DNA of 64,000 nt from Enterococcus hulanensis (GTDB lineage: Bacteria > Bacillota > Bacilli > Lactobacillales > Enterococcaceae): assembly GCF_005405485.1 (NCBI RefSeq), contig NZ_BJED01000008.1, positions 62,001 through 126,000 on the forward strand, read 5' to 3'. Under the pieces are notes generated by a model. It was not told the DNA's origin. It saw nothing but the letters and a program-made list of their open reading frames with translations, and searched no databases. Each line of letters opens with the position of its first letter. The first letter of the stretch is position 1. A program made the position numbers and the translations under genes. Below, one piece after another: positions 16,985 through 25,697 of the stretch.

Positions 16985-17020
16985 CAAAAAACCGCTATGA
17001 CTAAAGAGTCATAACGGTTT
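16985..17020 (-). terminator. Intrinsic terminator of hup
   Basis: Stem ACCGYTATGACT with its complement, a four-base loop, and a T-run on the minus strand, 13 bases after the hup stop codon. Confidence 0.85.
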
Positions 17021-17032
17021 TAGCAGCAAAAA

Positions 17033-17308
17033 TTATTTAACTGCGTCTTTTAGCGCTTTACCTGGTTTAAATGCAGGTACTTTGCTTGCTGGAATTTCGA
17101 TTTCTTCACCAGTTTGTGGGTTACGTCCTTTGCGGGCCGCACGTTCACGTACTTCAAAGTTACCGAAGCCGATCAACTGAACTTTTTCACCTTCAGCTAA
17201 TGCGTCTTGGATTGTTGAAAATACAGCATCGACAGCAGCTGTAGCGTCTTTCTTAGTTAAGTCAGTAGCTGCTGCAACTTTTTCGATCAATTCTGCTTTG
17301 TTTGCCAT
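17033..17308 (-). CDS. hup: HU-family DNA-binding protein
   Basis: A 91-residue HU protein, the small basic nucleoid protein that bends DNA as a dimer. All family marks are there: [20 protein letters not shown], the [20 protein letters not shown] arm region, and the C-terminal [14 protein letters not shown]. The start at ATG 17308 follows AGGAGGTGA; the in-frame GTG at 17320 lies inside that ribosome site and is rejected. Gene order hup-der-rpsA-cmk is the usual one. The 5' untranslated region has two inverted repeats (see 17360-17409). Confidence 0.96.
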   Translation of the reverse strand: MANKAELIEKVAAATDLTKKDATAAVDAVFSTIQDALAEGEKVQLIGFGNFEVRERAARKGRNPQTGEEIEIPASKVPAFKPGKALKDAVK

Positions 17309-17359
17309 GAATGAATTCACCTCCTGAGAAATGAGTAGTGATGCGTAAACATCGACTGA

Positions 17360-17409
17360 TAACTGAGTGGTCCAGTCATCAGCTAAGAAATATTGATTTG
17401 GTCAATATT
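17360..17409. repeat. Two inverted repeats in the hup leader
   Basis: Repeat A: CTGATAACTG with CAGTCATCAG (17360-17386, seven-base loop). Repeat B: AATATTGA, five bases, TCAATATT (17389-17409, perfect). Both lie between the hup start codon and the likely promoter and could fold in the mRNA or bind a protein. I see no T-run, so neither is a terminator. Confidence 0.55.
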
Positions 17410-17536
17410 CTTTTATAACGATAGCATAAGAACCTTATGTTAGCAAGGTTTTTAGCAATTAATGGGATAAAATTCATGGTTGTTTTATCATTCGGAGAAA
17501 TCTGTTGTCACCAAAATAAAAGTATGATAAAATACC

Positions 17537-18847
17537 TTATTTTCTTCTGCGAGCAATTATTTTTATCGGAGTTCCCTCAAATTCAAATGCTTTTCGAATT
17601 TGATTTTCTAAAAATCGTGCGTATGAGAAATGCATCAGCTCTTCTTCATTAACAAATACTACAAATGTCGGCGGCTTCACCGCAACTTGAGTAGCATAGA
17701 AAATCTTCAATCGCTTTCCTTTATCAGTAGGTGTTGGATTGATCGCTACTGCGTCCATGATAATATCATTCAAAACAGAAGAAGGGATTCTTAAATTTTG
17801 ATTCATGCTGACTTCTTCGATTATTGTTGGAATTTTATTCAATCGTTGTTTCGTCATTGCTGAAACGAATACGATTGGTGCGTAATCCAAATAAGCAAAC
17901 TCATCACGAATTTCCTCTTCAAATTTCTTCATGGTATTGGTATCCTTTTTGACTAGATCCCATTTATTAACCACGATAATCACACCACGACCAGCTTCAT
18001 GCGCATAACCAGCAATTCGCTTGTCTTGTTCACGGATTCCTTCTTCGCCGTTTAAAACCACAAGAACAACATCAGAACGATCGATTGCGCGCATAGCACG
18101 CATCACGGAATACTTTTCTGTGTTTTCGTAAACTTTTCCACGTTTTCGCATTCCAGCCGTATCGATCATTGTAAATTCTTGACCGTTTTCACCAACAAAT
18201 TTCGTATCAATTGCATCTCGAGTAGTGCCTTCAATATCTGATACGATTACTCGATCTTCTCCTAAAATAGCATTGATCAATGAAGATTTCCCAACATTTG
18301 GTCGACCGATCAAGCTAAACTTGATCGATTGGTCCTCATCGTCTTCATTATCATCAGGGAAATGCTTGACCGCCTCATCCAGCACATCACCAAGCCCTAG
18401 TCCATGACTACCGGAAACAGGATAGGGTTCTCCCAAACCTAATGAATAAAATTCATAAATATCATTGCGCATTTCAGGATTATCGACTTTATTTACCATT
18501 AGAATAATTGGTTTTTTGCTACGATACAAAATCTTCGCCACTGCTTCATCAGCATCAGTGACCCCTTCTTTTCCGCTTGCTACAAGCAAAATGACATCTG
18601 CTTCATCAATCGCAATTTGCGCTTGCTGCTTGATTTGCTCCATAAATGGCTCGTCGCCGATATCAATTCCACCAGTATCAATGATTGAAAACTCATGATC
18701 CAGCCATTCGCCTTTTGCATAGATTCGATCCCGAGTAACGCCTGGCGTATCTTCTACGATCGAAATACGTTCACCTGCGATTCGATTAAACAATGTTGAT
18801 TTTCCGACATTCGGACGACCAACGATTGCAATTGTAGGATTTGACAT
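17537..18847 (-). CDS. der: Ribosome biogenesis GTPase Der (EngA)
   Basis: A 436-residue double GTPase needed for 50S ribosome assembly. Two GTP-binding domains are visible: [13 protein letters not shown] at residue ~9, DTPGVTRD and NKVDNPE for domain 1; [13 protein letters not shown] near 182, [10 protein letters not shown] and NKWDLVKK for domain 2; then a KH-like C-terminal domain ending in [22 protein letters not shown] precedes ATG 18847. The gene is preceded by a possible leader RNA with its own terminator (18889-18912). Confidence 0.97.
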   Translation of the reverse strand: MSNPTIAIVGRPNVGKSTLFNRIAGERISIVEDTPGVTRDRIYAKGEWLDHEFSIIDTGGIDIGDEPFMEQIKQQAQIAIDEADVILLVASGKEGVTDADEAVAKILYRSKKPIILMVNKVDNPEMRNDIYEFYSLGLGEPYPVSGSHGLGLGDVLDEAVKHFPDDNEDDEDQSIKFSLIGRPNVGKSSLINAILGEDRVIVSDIEGTTRDAIDTKFVGENGQEFTMIDTAGMRKRGKVYENTEKYSVMRAMRAIDRSDVVLVVLNGEEGIREQDKRIAGYAHEAGRGVIIVVNKWDLVKKDTNTMKKFEEEIRDEFAYLDYAPIVFVSAMTKQRLNKIPTIIEEVSMNQNLRIPSSVLNDIIMDAVAINPTPTDKGKRLKIFYATQVAVKPPTFVVFVNEEELMHFSYARFLENQIRKAFEFEGTPIKIIARRRK

Positions 18848-18888
18848 AAATTTACTCCCCGTTCCTATTAATGAATTAAATTTTTTTC

Positions 18889-18912
18889 AAAAAAAATGAG
18901 CCCGATGCTCAT
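18889..18912 (-). terminator. Intrinsic terminator 41 bases upstream of der
   Basis: The minus strand reads ATGAGC, a five-base loop, GCTCAT, then eight T. Because it lies directly before der and after a promoter-like sequence, it either ends a small RNA or acts as an attenuator of der. Confidence 0.75.
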
Positions 18913-18980
18913 AGTATCTATCCTTTTGGTAACTACGTTCGATATTCATTTGAAAGTAGTAGATCTACTATCACATCCAC
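18889..18980 (-). ncRNA. Candidate small RNA or structured leader ahead of der
   Basis: About 92 bases run from the predicted start to the terminator at 18889-18912. The RNA can close TTGGT with ACCAA, hold an ACTAC/GTAGT helix, and contains the palindrome AGTAGATCTACT; ATAGTA near its 5' end can alternatively pair with TACTAT just before the terminator. I do not recognise a known riboswitch class. Evidence is structural only. Confidence 0.4.
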
Positions 18981-18986
18981 CAAAAA

Positions 18987-19015
18987 CGTATAATAAAAAA
19001 CTAGGGTAATTTCAA
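18987..19015 (-). promoter_or_regulatory. Possible promoter of the der leader RNA
   Basis: TTGAAA (19010-19015) and TATACG (18987-18992) are spaced by 17 bases on the minus strand, pointing at the leader and der. Confidence 0.45.
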
Positions 19016-19079
19016 ATTATTTTAATAAATTTCCACAAAATCTATTTTAGATTCAATTACATACCCTTCTACTAATCTT

Positions 19080-19174
19080 AAAAAAGCAAGAAGTAGAACT
19101 AGCGGCTGCATTCTTTTTTCAAATTCTCCTTAGTTTAACCAAGAAAGCTCCTTCTTGCAAGAGAAGGAGCCGCT
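19080..19174 (-). ncRNA. Candidate structured RNA between rpsA and der with two mutually exclusive folds
   Basis: The gap from 18848 to 19308 has no credible gene. On the minus strand one fold uses a perfect 9-bp hairpin (GCTCCTTCT/AGAAGGAGC, 19147-19170) closed by AGCGGCT (19168-19174) or its distal partner AGCCGCT (19101-19107). A competing fold pairs GCAAGAAG (19151-19158) with CTTCTTGC (19086-19093), which is followed by six T and would be a terminator. The shared AAGAAG bases make the two exclusive, as in an attenuator. A tiny frame (19022-19111) starts inside but its ribosome site is 14 bases away, so I do not call it. Confidence 0.4.
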
Positions 19175-19269
19175 TTCATCTATTAAATAATGATAAAGTT
19201 ACACTTTGTTGTTCCTATTTTACTCAATGCTTCAGTAAAGTACACCATTTTCTCCAACAAATTTAGACG

Positions 19270-19297
19270 AAAAAAAGGCGTGCTTACGCACACCTTT
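19270..19297 (-). terminator. Intrinsic terminator of rpsA
   Basis: Stem AAAGGTGTGC with GCACGCCTTT, four-base loop, then a T-run on the minus strand; 11 bases after the stop codon. Confidence 0.85.
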
Positions 19298-19308
19298 AGA
19301 TGTATTAA

Positions 19309-20529
19309 TTACTCTTTATCCTCTGAGTCATCACTTAAAGCGTCACCTAAAATATCACCCATAGTAAAACCAGTGTTTTCTTCAGGTAATTCATAGGATT
19401 CTTCTTCAACAGGTTCTGCCTTCGCTTCTTCAGGTTTTTCTTCCAAAGCTTTGATTGAAAGAGCCACACGATGATCTTCAGGATGCACTTCCAAAACTTT
19501 CACTTGTACTTGATCACCTTCATGTAAAACTTCATGTGGTGTTGCGATATGTTTATGTGAAATTTGAGAAATGTGAACCAAACCTTCTACTCCAGGGAAA
19601 ATCTCAACAAAAGCTCCGAAGCTAGTCAAGCGTTTCACTGTTCCTTCAAGTACGGAACCTGGTGCCGCTTTTTCTTCAATATCTGTCCAAGGTCCAGGCA
19701 GATTTGCTTTAATTGACAATGAGATACGTTCCTTCTCTGGATCAACAGAAAGTACTTGAACTTCTACTTCATCGCCTACATTCAAAACATCTGCTGGTTT
19801 CGCCACATGACTATGAGAAATCTCTGACACGTGAACCAATCCGTCAATTCCGCCAAGATCAATGAAAGCACCAAAGTCTGTTAAACGAGCAACTTGACCT
19901 TTGATTACTTGACCTTCATATAGATCAGCTAGAATTTCTTTTTTCTTCTCAGCCTTTTCAGCTTCGACAACTGCTTTATGAGATAGAATCAAACGATTCT
20001 CTGAAGGTTCGATTTCAATAATTTTGAATTTTAATGTTTTCCCAGTGTAGACTGAAAAATCATCAACAAAATGATCATCAATCATTGATGCAGGTACAAA
20101 ACCACGTACACCCACGTCAACAACTAAACCACCTTTGACGCTACTAGTTACCGGTGCTTCGATAATTTTCCCATCTTTGAATTCTTTTTCAATATCTTCC
20201 CAAACTTTCTTCGCATCCAAGCGACGTTTAGAAAGGAGATAACTACCATTTTCTTTGTCTTTTCCGATAGAAGAGATAACGACTAAATCAAGAATATCGC
20301 CAACCTTGACTTCTTCATTGATATCTTCAACAGGTAATGTTGAAAGTTCTTTGGCAGGAACTACACCTTCTACTCCTGCACCTTCAATACCAACGATAAC
20401 TTGTTTATCCTCTAAGGCGAGCACCTCACCTTTAACAATATCGCCAACTTGAACTTCATGCACACTTTCCATTGCTGCTTCCATGGAAACATTTTCGTTT
20501 TCCATCGAATTTTGTTCTAATTCTGTCAT
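19309..20529 (-). CDS. rpsA: 30S ribosomal protein S1-like protein with four S1 domains
   Basis: A 406-residue RNA-binding protein of the short Firmicute S1 type (YpfD-like). Four S1 domains begin near residues 28, 115, 200 and 285, recognisable by VGDIVKGEV, KGGLVVDVGVRGFVPAS, FGAFIDLGGIDGLVHVSEIS and FGAFVEIFPGVEGLVHISQIS, followed by an acidic tail rich in Glu. The start at ATG 20529 follows AAGGAGGAC; the upstream frame start at 20553 lacks a site. Whether it works as a true S1 on the ribosome or as an accessory RNA-binding protein cannot be told from sequence. Confidence 0.93.
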   Translation of the reverse strand: MTELEQNSMENENVSMEAAMESVHEVQVGDIVKGEVLALEDKQVIVGIEGAGVEGVVPAKELSTLPVEDINEEVKVGDILDLVVISSIGKDKENGSYLLSKRRLDAKKVWEDIEKEFKDGKIIEAPVTSSVKGGLVVDVGVRGFVPASMIDDHFVDDFSVYTGKTLKFKIIEIEPSENRLILSHKAVVEAEKAEKKKEILADLYEGQVIKGQVARLTDFGAFIDLGGIDGLVHVSEISHSHVAKPADVLNVGDEVEVQVLSVDPEKERISLSIKANLPGPWTDIEEKAAPGSVLEGTVKRLTSFGAFVEIFPGVEGLVHISQISHKHIATPHEVLHEGDQVQVKVLEVHPEDHRVALSIKALEEKPEEAKAEPVEEESYELPEENTGFTMGDILGDALSDDSEDKE

Positions 20530-20601
20530 GTCGTTTGTCCTCCTTACCAACAATTCTGCGTAAAATACACTACATGTTCTATTTTAGAATAATCCACATG
20601 A

Positions 20602-20657
20602 AAAATAAAGCGATTTCTTCTTTTTTTCTAAAAATTTGAAAGAAATTCGCTTTATTT
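20602..20657 (-). terminator. Intrinsic terminator of cmk
   Basis: A 17-base imperfect stem starting AAATAAAGCGA and ending in the complement with T-run, 18 bases after the cmk stop codon. Confidence 0.7.
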
Positions 20658-20675
20658 ATCGATTTTAGCTGAAAT

Positions 20676-21347
20676 TTAGAAACCTTTTGAGTAAATAACC
20701 TCTTTAATCTTCGTTACTACCTGTTCAATCGACATTCCAGTCGTATCGACCAATTCTGCATCAGCAGCTTGAACAAGCGGTGAAACCTCACGATGTGAAT
20801 CCAGATAATCACGTTTTGCGATGGCCTCTTTGATTGCTTCAAAATCCATCTCGATTCCTTTTTCTTGATTTTCTTTGTAGCGACGTTGGGCCCGTTCTTC
20901 GACACTTGCTACCAGAAAGATTTTTACTTGCGCTTTTGGTAAGACAGTTGTACCAATATCTCGTCCATCCATCACGACTCCCCCGGCTTCGGCCAATTGA
21001 CGCTGCGCTTCAACCAGCTCAGCCCGTACTTCCCCATGAGCGGATACTTCCGAAACAGCCGCGGTTACATCTGGCTGTCGAATCGCTTGGGTAATTTCTT
21101 CACCATCTGCAAATACTAATTGTCCACGATCAGATTGCTTGAAGGTAATCGGATATTTTCTTGTCAAATCTACTAAAGCTTTCTCATTCGAAAAAGCTAC
21201 TTGATGCTTGATTGCTAAAAAAGTAATAGCGCGATACATCGCGCCAGTATCGACATAAATAAAATTAAAGTCGCTGGCTAAGATCTTAGCCACTGTACTC
21301 TTTCCTGAAGATGCCGGGCCATCAATTGCAATTGAAATTTTTTCCAT
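20676..21347 (-). CDS. cmk: Cytidylate kinase
   Basis: A 223-residue (d)CMP kinase. The P-loop is [13 protein letters not shown] at residue ~9; TGAMYRAIT and [12 protein letters not shown] are CMP-binding blocks; RRYKE and [13 protein letters not shown] form the lid and adenosine contacts. Position between the LysM surface protein and rpsA matches relatives. Confidence 0.96.
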   Translation of the reverse strand: MEKISIAIDGPASSGKSTVAKILASDFNFIYVDTGAMYRAITFLAIKHQVAFSNEKALVDLTRKYPITFKQSDRGQLVFADGEEITQAIRQPDVTAAVSEVSAHGEVRAELVEAQRQLAEAGGVVMDGRDIGTTVLPKAQVKIFLVASVEERAQRRYKENQEKGIEMDFEAIKEAIAKRDYLDSHREVSPLVQAADAELVDTTGMSIEQVVTKIKEVIYSKGF

Positions 21348-21365
21348 GTTCTGCCTCTTTTCAAT

Positions 21366-21395
21366 AAATAAGCCGTAATCGCTAGCGATTACGGC
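21366..21395 (-). terminator. Terminator-like perfect palindrome after the LysM gene
   Basis: A perfect 24-base palindrome (21372-21395, half GCCGTAATCGCT) followed on the minus strand by TTATTTATT. It lies between the LysM gene and cmk. Confidence 0.75.
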
Positions 21396-21407
21396 AAAGT
21401 ATTCAAA

Positions 21408-22058
21408 TTATTTAATACGCACTTGTTGACCTGGATCAAAATAGAAATTACTTCTATCCATTCCATTAAGTCTTAAGAAATCATCTACACTTAAACCATA
21501 GCGCCCAGCGATTTGTTGTGGACCTTCGCCCGATTGAACCGTACCATATTGTGCGTTTGGATCATTCGTTGTGTCTGAAGAAGGTGTTGTTTGCTGTGCA
21601 GCTGCTGCGGCAGAGCGTGATGCTTCTGCTGCTTGAGATTGTGCGGCAGCTTGAGATTCTGCAGCAGCTTGCTGTGCTTGCTGATCTGCAGCTTGTTGTT
21701 GCTCTTGTTGATTTGCTTCTGAATCTGTTGTAGCGGTACTTTCTTCAGTACTGCTTTCTTCGGTGCTTGATTTTTCTGTTGATGAAACCTTAGATACCTG
21801 AGTCGTACTCTCAGGAGAGGCCGCTGGTTTATCATTTCCACGAGTAATCCAGAAAAAAGCACCAGCTGGAATCAAAATAAGGGCTAACAATAATGCGACT
21901 AGAATCGTCAAGAATTTTGTATTTCCGCCACCTTTGTTACCACCACCACTACGACGAGACTGGCTGCGTGAATAAGTTTCTTCTTCACTATCAGATTCGT
22001 AAATATGTTGATCCCACGGTTCGTTGTTCGTATCGTTATAGCGATCTTTTCTACTCAA
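21408..22058 (-). CDS. LysM-domain surface-associated protein (SAG1386/EF1546 family)
   Basis: A 216-residue membrane-anchored protein: charged N-terminus with a Gly/Asn-rich stretch, one membrane span (about residues 49-71), a long Ser/Thr/Glu then Ala/Gln low-complexity linker (about 80-160), and a C-terminal LysM domain (about 170-216; YGTVQSGEGPQQIAGRYG, LRLNGMD, PGQQVRIK) that should bind peptidoglycan. The start is TTG 22058, since AGGAGGT lies eight bases before it; the ATG at 22088 has no site. It sits next to recQ as ypbE does in Bacillus. Confidence 0.88.
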   Translation of the reverse strand: MSRKDRYNDTNNEPWDQHIYESDSEEETYSRSQSRRSGGGNKGGGNTKFLTILVALLLALILIPAGAFFWITRGNDKPAASPESTTQVSKVSSTEKSSTEESSTEESTATTDSEANQQEQQQAADQQAQQAAAESQAAAQSQAAEASRSAAAAAQQTTPSSDTTNDPNAQYGTVQSGEGPQQIAGRYGLSVDDFLRLNGMDRSNFYFDPGQQVRIK

Positions 22059-22126
22059 TTTCTCTAACCTCCTAAATGCTATCGCCATGTATTATACCAT
22101 AGCTCTAAAAAAATATGCGGCAATTT

Positions 22127-23518
22127 TCAATCTTTCACATCATTTTTAAAAATTTTTTGAAATATCTTTTGCCAATGAAACGATGTTTCAAGCACCAGCT
22201 TTTGACTAGTTTTGACTGCTAAATTAGCACCATCATTATCACAACAGTTTGGATTCTTATCAGAAAGCGTCTCATCAAAATAGGACACTAAAAAATCTCG
22301 ACGACAATCCGTTGTTGAAATATAATCCAGCATTTTTTGTAATTGCAGCTTCTTTGTTGTTCCACGTTGACTTAATAAATCTAGCAAGCGTGATTCTTGA
22401 TTAGGAAAAAACTGCTCCCATTTTTTTATTAACGGATCTTCAAATACCAAATCACTCATTTTTTGTTTGATTTCAAATAATTTTTTTGATTGATTCGTCT
22501 GCTCTTGCAAGAAATGATGGATATACTCATCCCTTTCTTCGTAAAGCAGAATCGCCTGACTAGGTCGGCCGTCTCTGCCCGCACGCCCAACCTCTTGCAG
22601 GTAATTTTCTGGCGAGTCTGGCAGATCATAATGAATGACAAATCGAATATTGTCTTTGTTAATCCCCATTCCAAATGCATTGGTCGCAATTAGCAGCTGC
22701 AAGTCTCCAGCTAAAAACTGCTGCTGCAGCATACGTCTTTCTTGTCCACTGAGCCCTCCGTGATAATAAGCAACAGCATGTTTTTGTTTAAGCGCATGAT
22801 ACAATTCTTCAACTTTTTTTCTTGTAGCACAATAAATAATACCTGACCCGTTTAACGATTCGACCAGCTCTTGTAATTTTTTATTCTTATCCTCCTGATA
22901 AACAAAAAAACTAATATTGGGTCGATCAACAGAATAAACAAACTCTTGTGCTTTATCATCAAATAATAAACGCTGTATATCTTGACGAACCGCTCTAGTG
23001 GCTGTAGCGGTCAACGCTAGAATTAAAGATGCACCCGCATTTTTTATTCCTTCAGCCAGTTTCAAATATTCTGGTCGAAAATCAATTCCCCACTGAGAAA
23101 TGCAATGGGCCTCATCAACCACAACAAAAGATAATTTCATTGCCTGTAATGTTTTTTGAACATTAGGTGTCAAAAACATTTCTGGGCTCATAAAGATAAA
23201 CTTATATTTATGTGCTTCGTTTAGGACCCATTGTTTTTCCCAAGATGAGAGTAAACTGTTTAAGGAAACAGCACGCTTTTCACCTAGACGCTGCAATTGC
23301 GCTACCTGATCTTCCATTAAAGAGATTAATGGTGAAATCACAATTACCGTCCCCTCGAGTAAATATCCCGGCAATTGATAACACAAAGACTTCCCAGTTC
23401 CTGTCGGCAGCATTCCCAGCACCGAATTCCCTTTTAAAAGCGTCTCGATGATTTCCTGTTGCCCAGGACGAAATTGATTATAATTAAATTTTGTTTTTAG
23501 CAACTCTATTAGTTCCAT
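22127..23518 (-). CDS. recQ: RecQ-family ATP-dependent DNA helicase (short, RecS-like)
   Basis: A 463-residue SF2 helicase. Motifs in order: Q-motif region FRPGQQEII (about 17-25), motif I LPTGTGKSLCYQLPG, motif II VVDEAHCISQWG, motif III ALTATATR, motif VI QEVGRAGRDGR. It stops after a short zinc-like tail (one CC pair near residue 425) and has no HRDC domain, like RecS of Bacillus. It overlaps ypbB by ten bases, so they are coupled; this pairing is also conserved with Bacillus (ypbB-recS). Confidence 0.93.
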   Translation of the reverse strand: MELIELLKTKFNYNQFRPGQQEIIETLLKGNSVLGMLPTGTGKSLCYQLPGYLLEGTVIVISPLISLMEDQVAQLQRLGEKRAVSLNSLLSSWEKQWVLNEAHKYKFIFMSPEMFLTPNVQKTLQAMKLSFVVVDEAHCISQWGIDFRPEYLKLAEGIKNAGASLILALTATATRAVRQDIQRLLFDDKAQEFVYSVDRPNISFFVYQEDKNKKLQELVESLNGSGIIYCATRKKVEELYHALKQKHAVAYYHGGLSGQERRMLQQQFLAGDLQLLIATNAFGMGINKDNIRFVIHYDLPDSPENYLQEVGRAGRDGRPSQAILLYEERDEYIHHFLQEQTNQSKKLFEIKQKMSDLVFEDPLIKKWEQFFPNQESRLLDLLSQRGTTKKLQLQKMLDYISTTDCRRDFLVSYFDETLSDKNPNCCDNDGANLAVKTSQKLVLETSFHWQKIFQKIFKNDVKD

Positions 23519-24495
23519 TGATTTTCCCTCAAATAATAGATTTGTGACAAACGGAAATTTAAATAGGATACTTCGTAATCTTGATAATGTGCATTTACTA
23601 CTTTATTTTCATCCAAAGTAGTAAAATCGATTTTCTCAAATTTTTCAAAAGGAAATTTTTCATCCATTAATGCCCATTCAATAAAGTGATCATTAATAGT
23701 ACCTTGTTTTAAATGGCGTAAGGCTAAAATCTCATCGATTGTCTTTCCCGCTAAAAAGAACTCTTTCGTCTTCAACATGCTTTGATTAATGTTTTGCTGA
23801 TCCAAATTCGATAATAATCTTGATAGTTCGCCATCCTGAACACGTGCTAAAAACAAATCAATTACTTTCTGGCGATAAACCAGATTCCACGGGGTTTCTT
23901 GCCATTTCTCAGGAATCAGCTGAAAGGCGGTTTTACCTTGAAAACCAAAGCCAGAAAATTGGTTTGCTAAAAAATCTGCTTCCTCTTGCGCCAACGTTTG
24001 AAAAATAATTACTAATTCTTGTTGAAACTTTTCCAACAGATTAGTTTCTGAGTGTGCCAACCAATTTTTTATTTGCTGCAGATAGTAGGGCCTATTTTCG
24101 ATTGGAAGATAGTTTTTTTCGTTAAAAGATAAATTACTGACAACTTGCACTGCAAATAAGACCAGCTGCCACGAATTCTCTCGCATCCGGCCGTAACGTA
24201 GATTATTTAAGCCAGTTAAGTCAAAAGTCTCCTTCGATAATACTTTTTCCCCTTTTGATGTTAGCTCTCCAAAGCCTTCTTCAACTAAAATCAATTGAAG
24301 ATCAATCAATCGCTGTAGCTCTTTTTGAAACATTTCTTCCTTCAAATTCGGCAACGCTCCTAAAAAAGCCAAATTTTTGTAAAAAAAACCGTGAAGTAAA
24401 ACGGAACTAGTCCTCTTGCCTACTAATAAATGATATAAGGTAGAGGTTCTTAACTTGTAGCCCGTCTGAAATAACGTTAAAATAAAAAATGTCAT
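23509..24495 (-). CDS. YpbB-like helix-turn-helix domain protein partnered with RecQ
   Basis: A 328-residue soluble protein that matches YpbB by position and layout: a long helical N-terminal part and a C-terminal helix-turn-helix (about residues 235-290; GKTIDEILALRHLKQGTINDHF) typical of RecQ-associated HTH_40 domains. ATG 24495 follows AGGAGATTTTACT; a start further upstream would overlap the divergent ferredoxin gene. The gene is divergent from the ferredoxin gene with only 28 bases between start codons. Function unknown, probably linked to RecQ. Confidence 0.8.
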   Translation of the reverse strand: MTFFILTLFQTGYKLRTSTLYHLLVGKRTSSVLLHGFFYKNLAFLGALPNLKEEMFQKELQRLIDLQLILVEEGFGELTSKGEKVLSKETFDLTGLNNLRYGRMRENSWQLVLFAVQVVSNLSFNEKNYLPIENRPYYLQQIKNWLAHSETNLLEKFQQELVIIFQTLAQEEADFLANQFSGFGFQGKTAFQLIPEKWQETPWNLVYRQKVIDLFLARVQDGELSRLLSNLDQQNINQSMLKTKEFFLAGKTIDEILALRHLKQGTINDHFIEWALMDEKFPFEKFEKIDFTTLDENKVVNAHYQDYEVSYLNFRLSQIYYLRENQWN

Positions 24496-24523
24496 AGTAA
24501 AATCTCCTGTGGAAGGTGAAAAA

Positions 24524-24739
24524 ATGAAATGCGAAATCATTCCTGAGCGTTGTATCGCTTGTGGTTTATGCCAAACGATCGCGCCAGAAATTTTTGATTA
24601 TACAGATGATGGCCTCGTACTTTTTGTGGGCGAGCCTGATGCGACACACGAATTTATTCCTGAAGATCAACAAGCAGCAGTTGTTCAATCTGCCAAGCGT
24701 TGTCCTTCTCATGCCATCTTATATCAGAAATCATCATAA
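24524..24739 (+). CDS. fer: 4Fe-4S ferredoxin
   Basis: A 71-residue ferredoxin with the motif CIACGLCQ (three Cys of a CxxCxxC set) and the distant CP pair in AKRCPSHA, giving one 4Fe-4S cluster, as in the Bacillus Fer protein. GGAAGGTG precedes ATG 24524; an in-frame GTG at 24509 is less likely. It is divergent from ypbB, as in Bacillus. The electron partner is not evident here. Confidence 0.93.
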   Translation: MKCEIIPERCIACGLCQTIAPEIFDYTDDGLVLFVGEPDATHEFIPEDQQAAVVQSAKRCPSHAILYQKSS

Positions 24740-24750
24740 CACACATCTGC

Positions 24751-24785
24751 AAAAAAAATCTCAGACGTTTTGTCTGAGATTTTTG
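24751..24785. terminator. Bidirectional terminator between fer and ribU
   Basis: Stem AAAATCTCAGAC with its complement, small loop, A-run on one side and T-run on the other. It can stop both converging transcripts. Confidence 0.85.
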
Positions 24786-24795
24786 ATTTACCAAA

Positions 24796-25389
24796 TTATA
24801 CTGAATGATGCTGTGAAGTCAGTGTCTTTTTTGTTAACCAAGGCAATAATTTTGCATGTAATACTAAAAACACCGAACTGACGACTATTCCTTTAAGTAT
24901 ATTAAACGGAACGATTCCTACTAATATATAGCGGCCTAATCCCATTCCTAACATCTGACCAGCGGAAAGTCCAAAGGCTTTTAAGTAAAGCGGTGTGATC
25001 ACAAAATAATTTGCAATGCTCATAGACAATGTCATCGCTAGAATGCCTAATCCAAGACCCAATACTCTTCTTGAAGTGGTCTTTTTTCTAAACATTAAGA
25101 AAATCGGTAATGTATACAAAGTTGATGCAAAGAAGCTGGCAAAATCGCCAATCATGTTATCAAAGGAAAAACCGCTCATGGTTAAATGGAGCAATGAACG
25201 AATAAATGCAGTTGCAATCCCTGTTAACGGTCCAAAGATAAACATGTTTATTAAGACCGGAATATCGCTAAAATCTAGCTTTAAAAAAGGAAACATTGGG
25301 ACAATCGGAAAAGCGATAAATTGTAAAATCAATCCCATTGCTGCTGCCACTGCTACTGCTGTCATTTTTTGTAACTTTAAGTTCTTCAT
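24796..25389 (-). CDS. ribU: Riboflavin ECF transporter substrate-binding protein RibU
   Basis: A 197-residue membrane protein with five or six spans, the S-component of an energy-coupling-factor transporter that imports riboflavin. Typical features are the N-terminal AAAMGLILQFIAFPI span, the LDFSDIPVLINMFIFGP loop and ALIRSLLH-like helix (here FIRSLLHLTMSGFSF). GGAGG precedes the ATG. Control by FMN is clear from the riboswitch and terminator directly upstream. The shared EcfAAT module is not in this window. Confidence 0.93.
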   Translation of the reverse strand: MKNLKLQKMTAVAVAAAMGLILQFIAFPIVPMFPFLKLDFSDIPVLINMFIFGPLTGIATAFIRSLLHLTMSGFSFDNMIGDFASFFASTLYTLPIFLMFRKKTTSRRVLGLGLGILAMTLSMSIANYFVITPLYLKAFGLSAGQMLGMGLGRYILVGIVPFNILKGIVVSSVFLVLHAKLLPWLTKKTLTSQHHSV

Positions 25390-25446
25390 ATGAAATCCTC
25401 CGTTTCGGAATCATCTTCATCGAACTATTTGAGTGTTGCTTCACCG

Positions 25447-25483
25447 CAAAAAAAACTCTATGCTTCAGAAAAAGCATAGAGTT
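25447..25483 (-). terminator. Riboswitch-controlled terminator ahead of ribU
   Basis: A perfect 12-bp stem AACTCTATGCTT with its complement and a run of eight T, between the FMN aptamer and the ribU start. It is the expression platform of the riboswitch. Confidence 0.85.
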
Positions 25484-25510
25484 ACTTGAATACAGACTCA
25501 CCCAAATAAG

Positions 25511-25630
25511 CTCTATCTTCTTTATCCAGACTGTACTGTCGGTATCGGAATTACACCGATTCGGCTGCTTGCGCAGTTCGCGGACTATTACCGCCGGTCG
25601 GGATTTTCACCCTGCCCCTGAAGACGAACC
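25511..25630 (-). promoter_or_regulatory. FMN riboswitch (RFN element)
   Basis: The minus strand contains the conserved RFN blocks in order: TCAGGGGCAGGGTGAAA, CCCGACCGGCGGTA, AGTCCGCGA, and GATACCGACAGTACAGTC. These are the known signature of the FMN aptamer. With the terminator at 25447-25483 it should shut off ribU when FMN is plentiful. The 308-base gap between ribU and rluB is filled by this element and about 65 AT-rich bases (25631-25697) that likely hold its promoter. Confidence 0.96.
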
Positions 25631-25697
25631 TTAAATATTTTTTATTGTAGATTCACTATAACAATTTTACTATCAAAAAACAAGTAAATGACTTTGA

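Noticed and set aside
19022-19111. A 29-residue hydrophobic peptide (minus strand) in the rpsA-der gap
   Set aside because: The nearest ribosome site is 14 bases from its ATG and it overlaps the candidate terminator; no support as a real gene.
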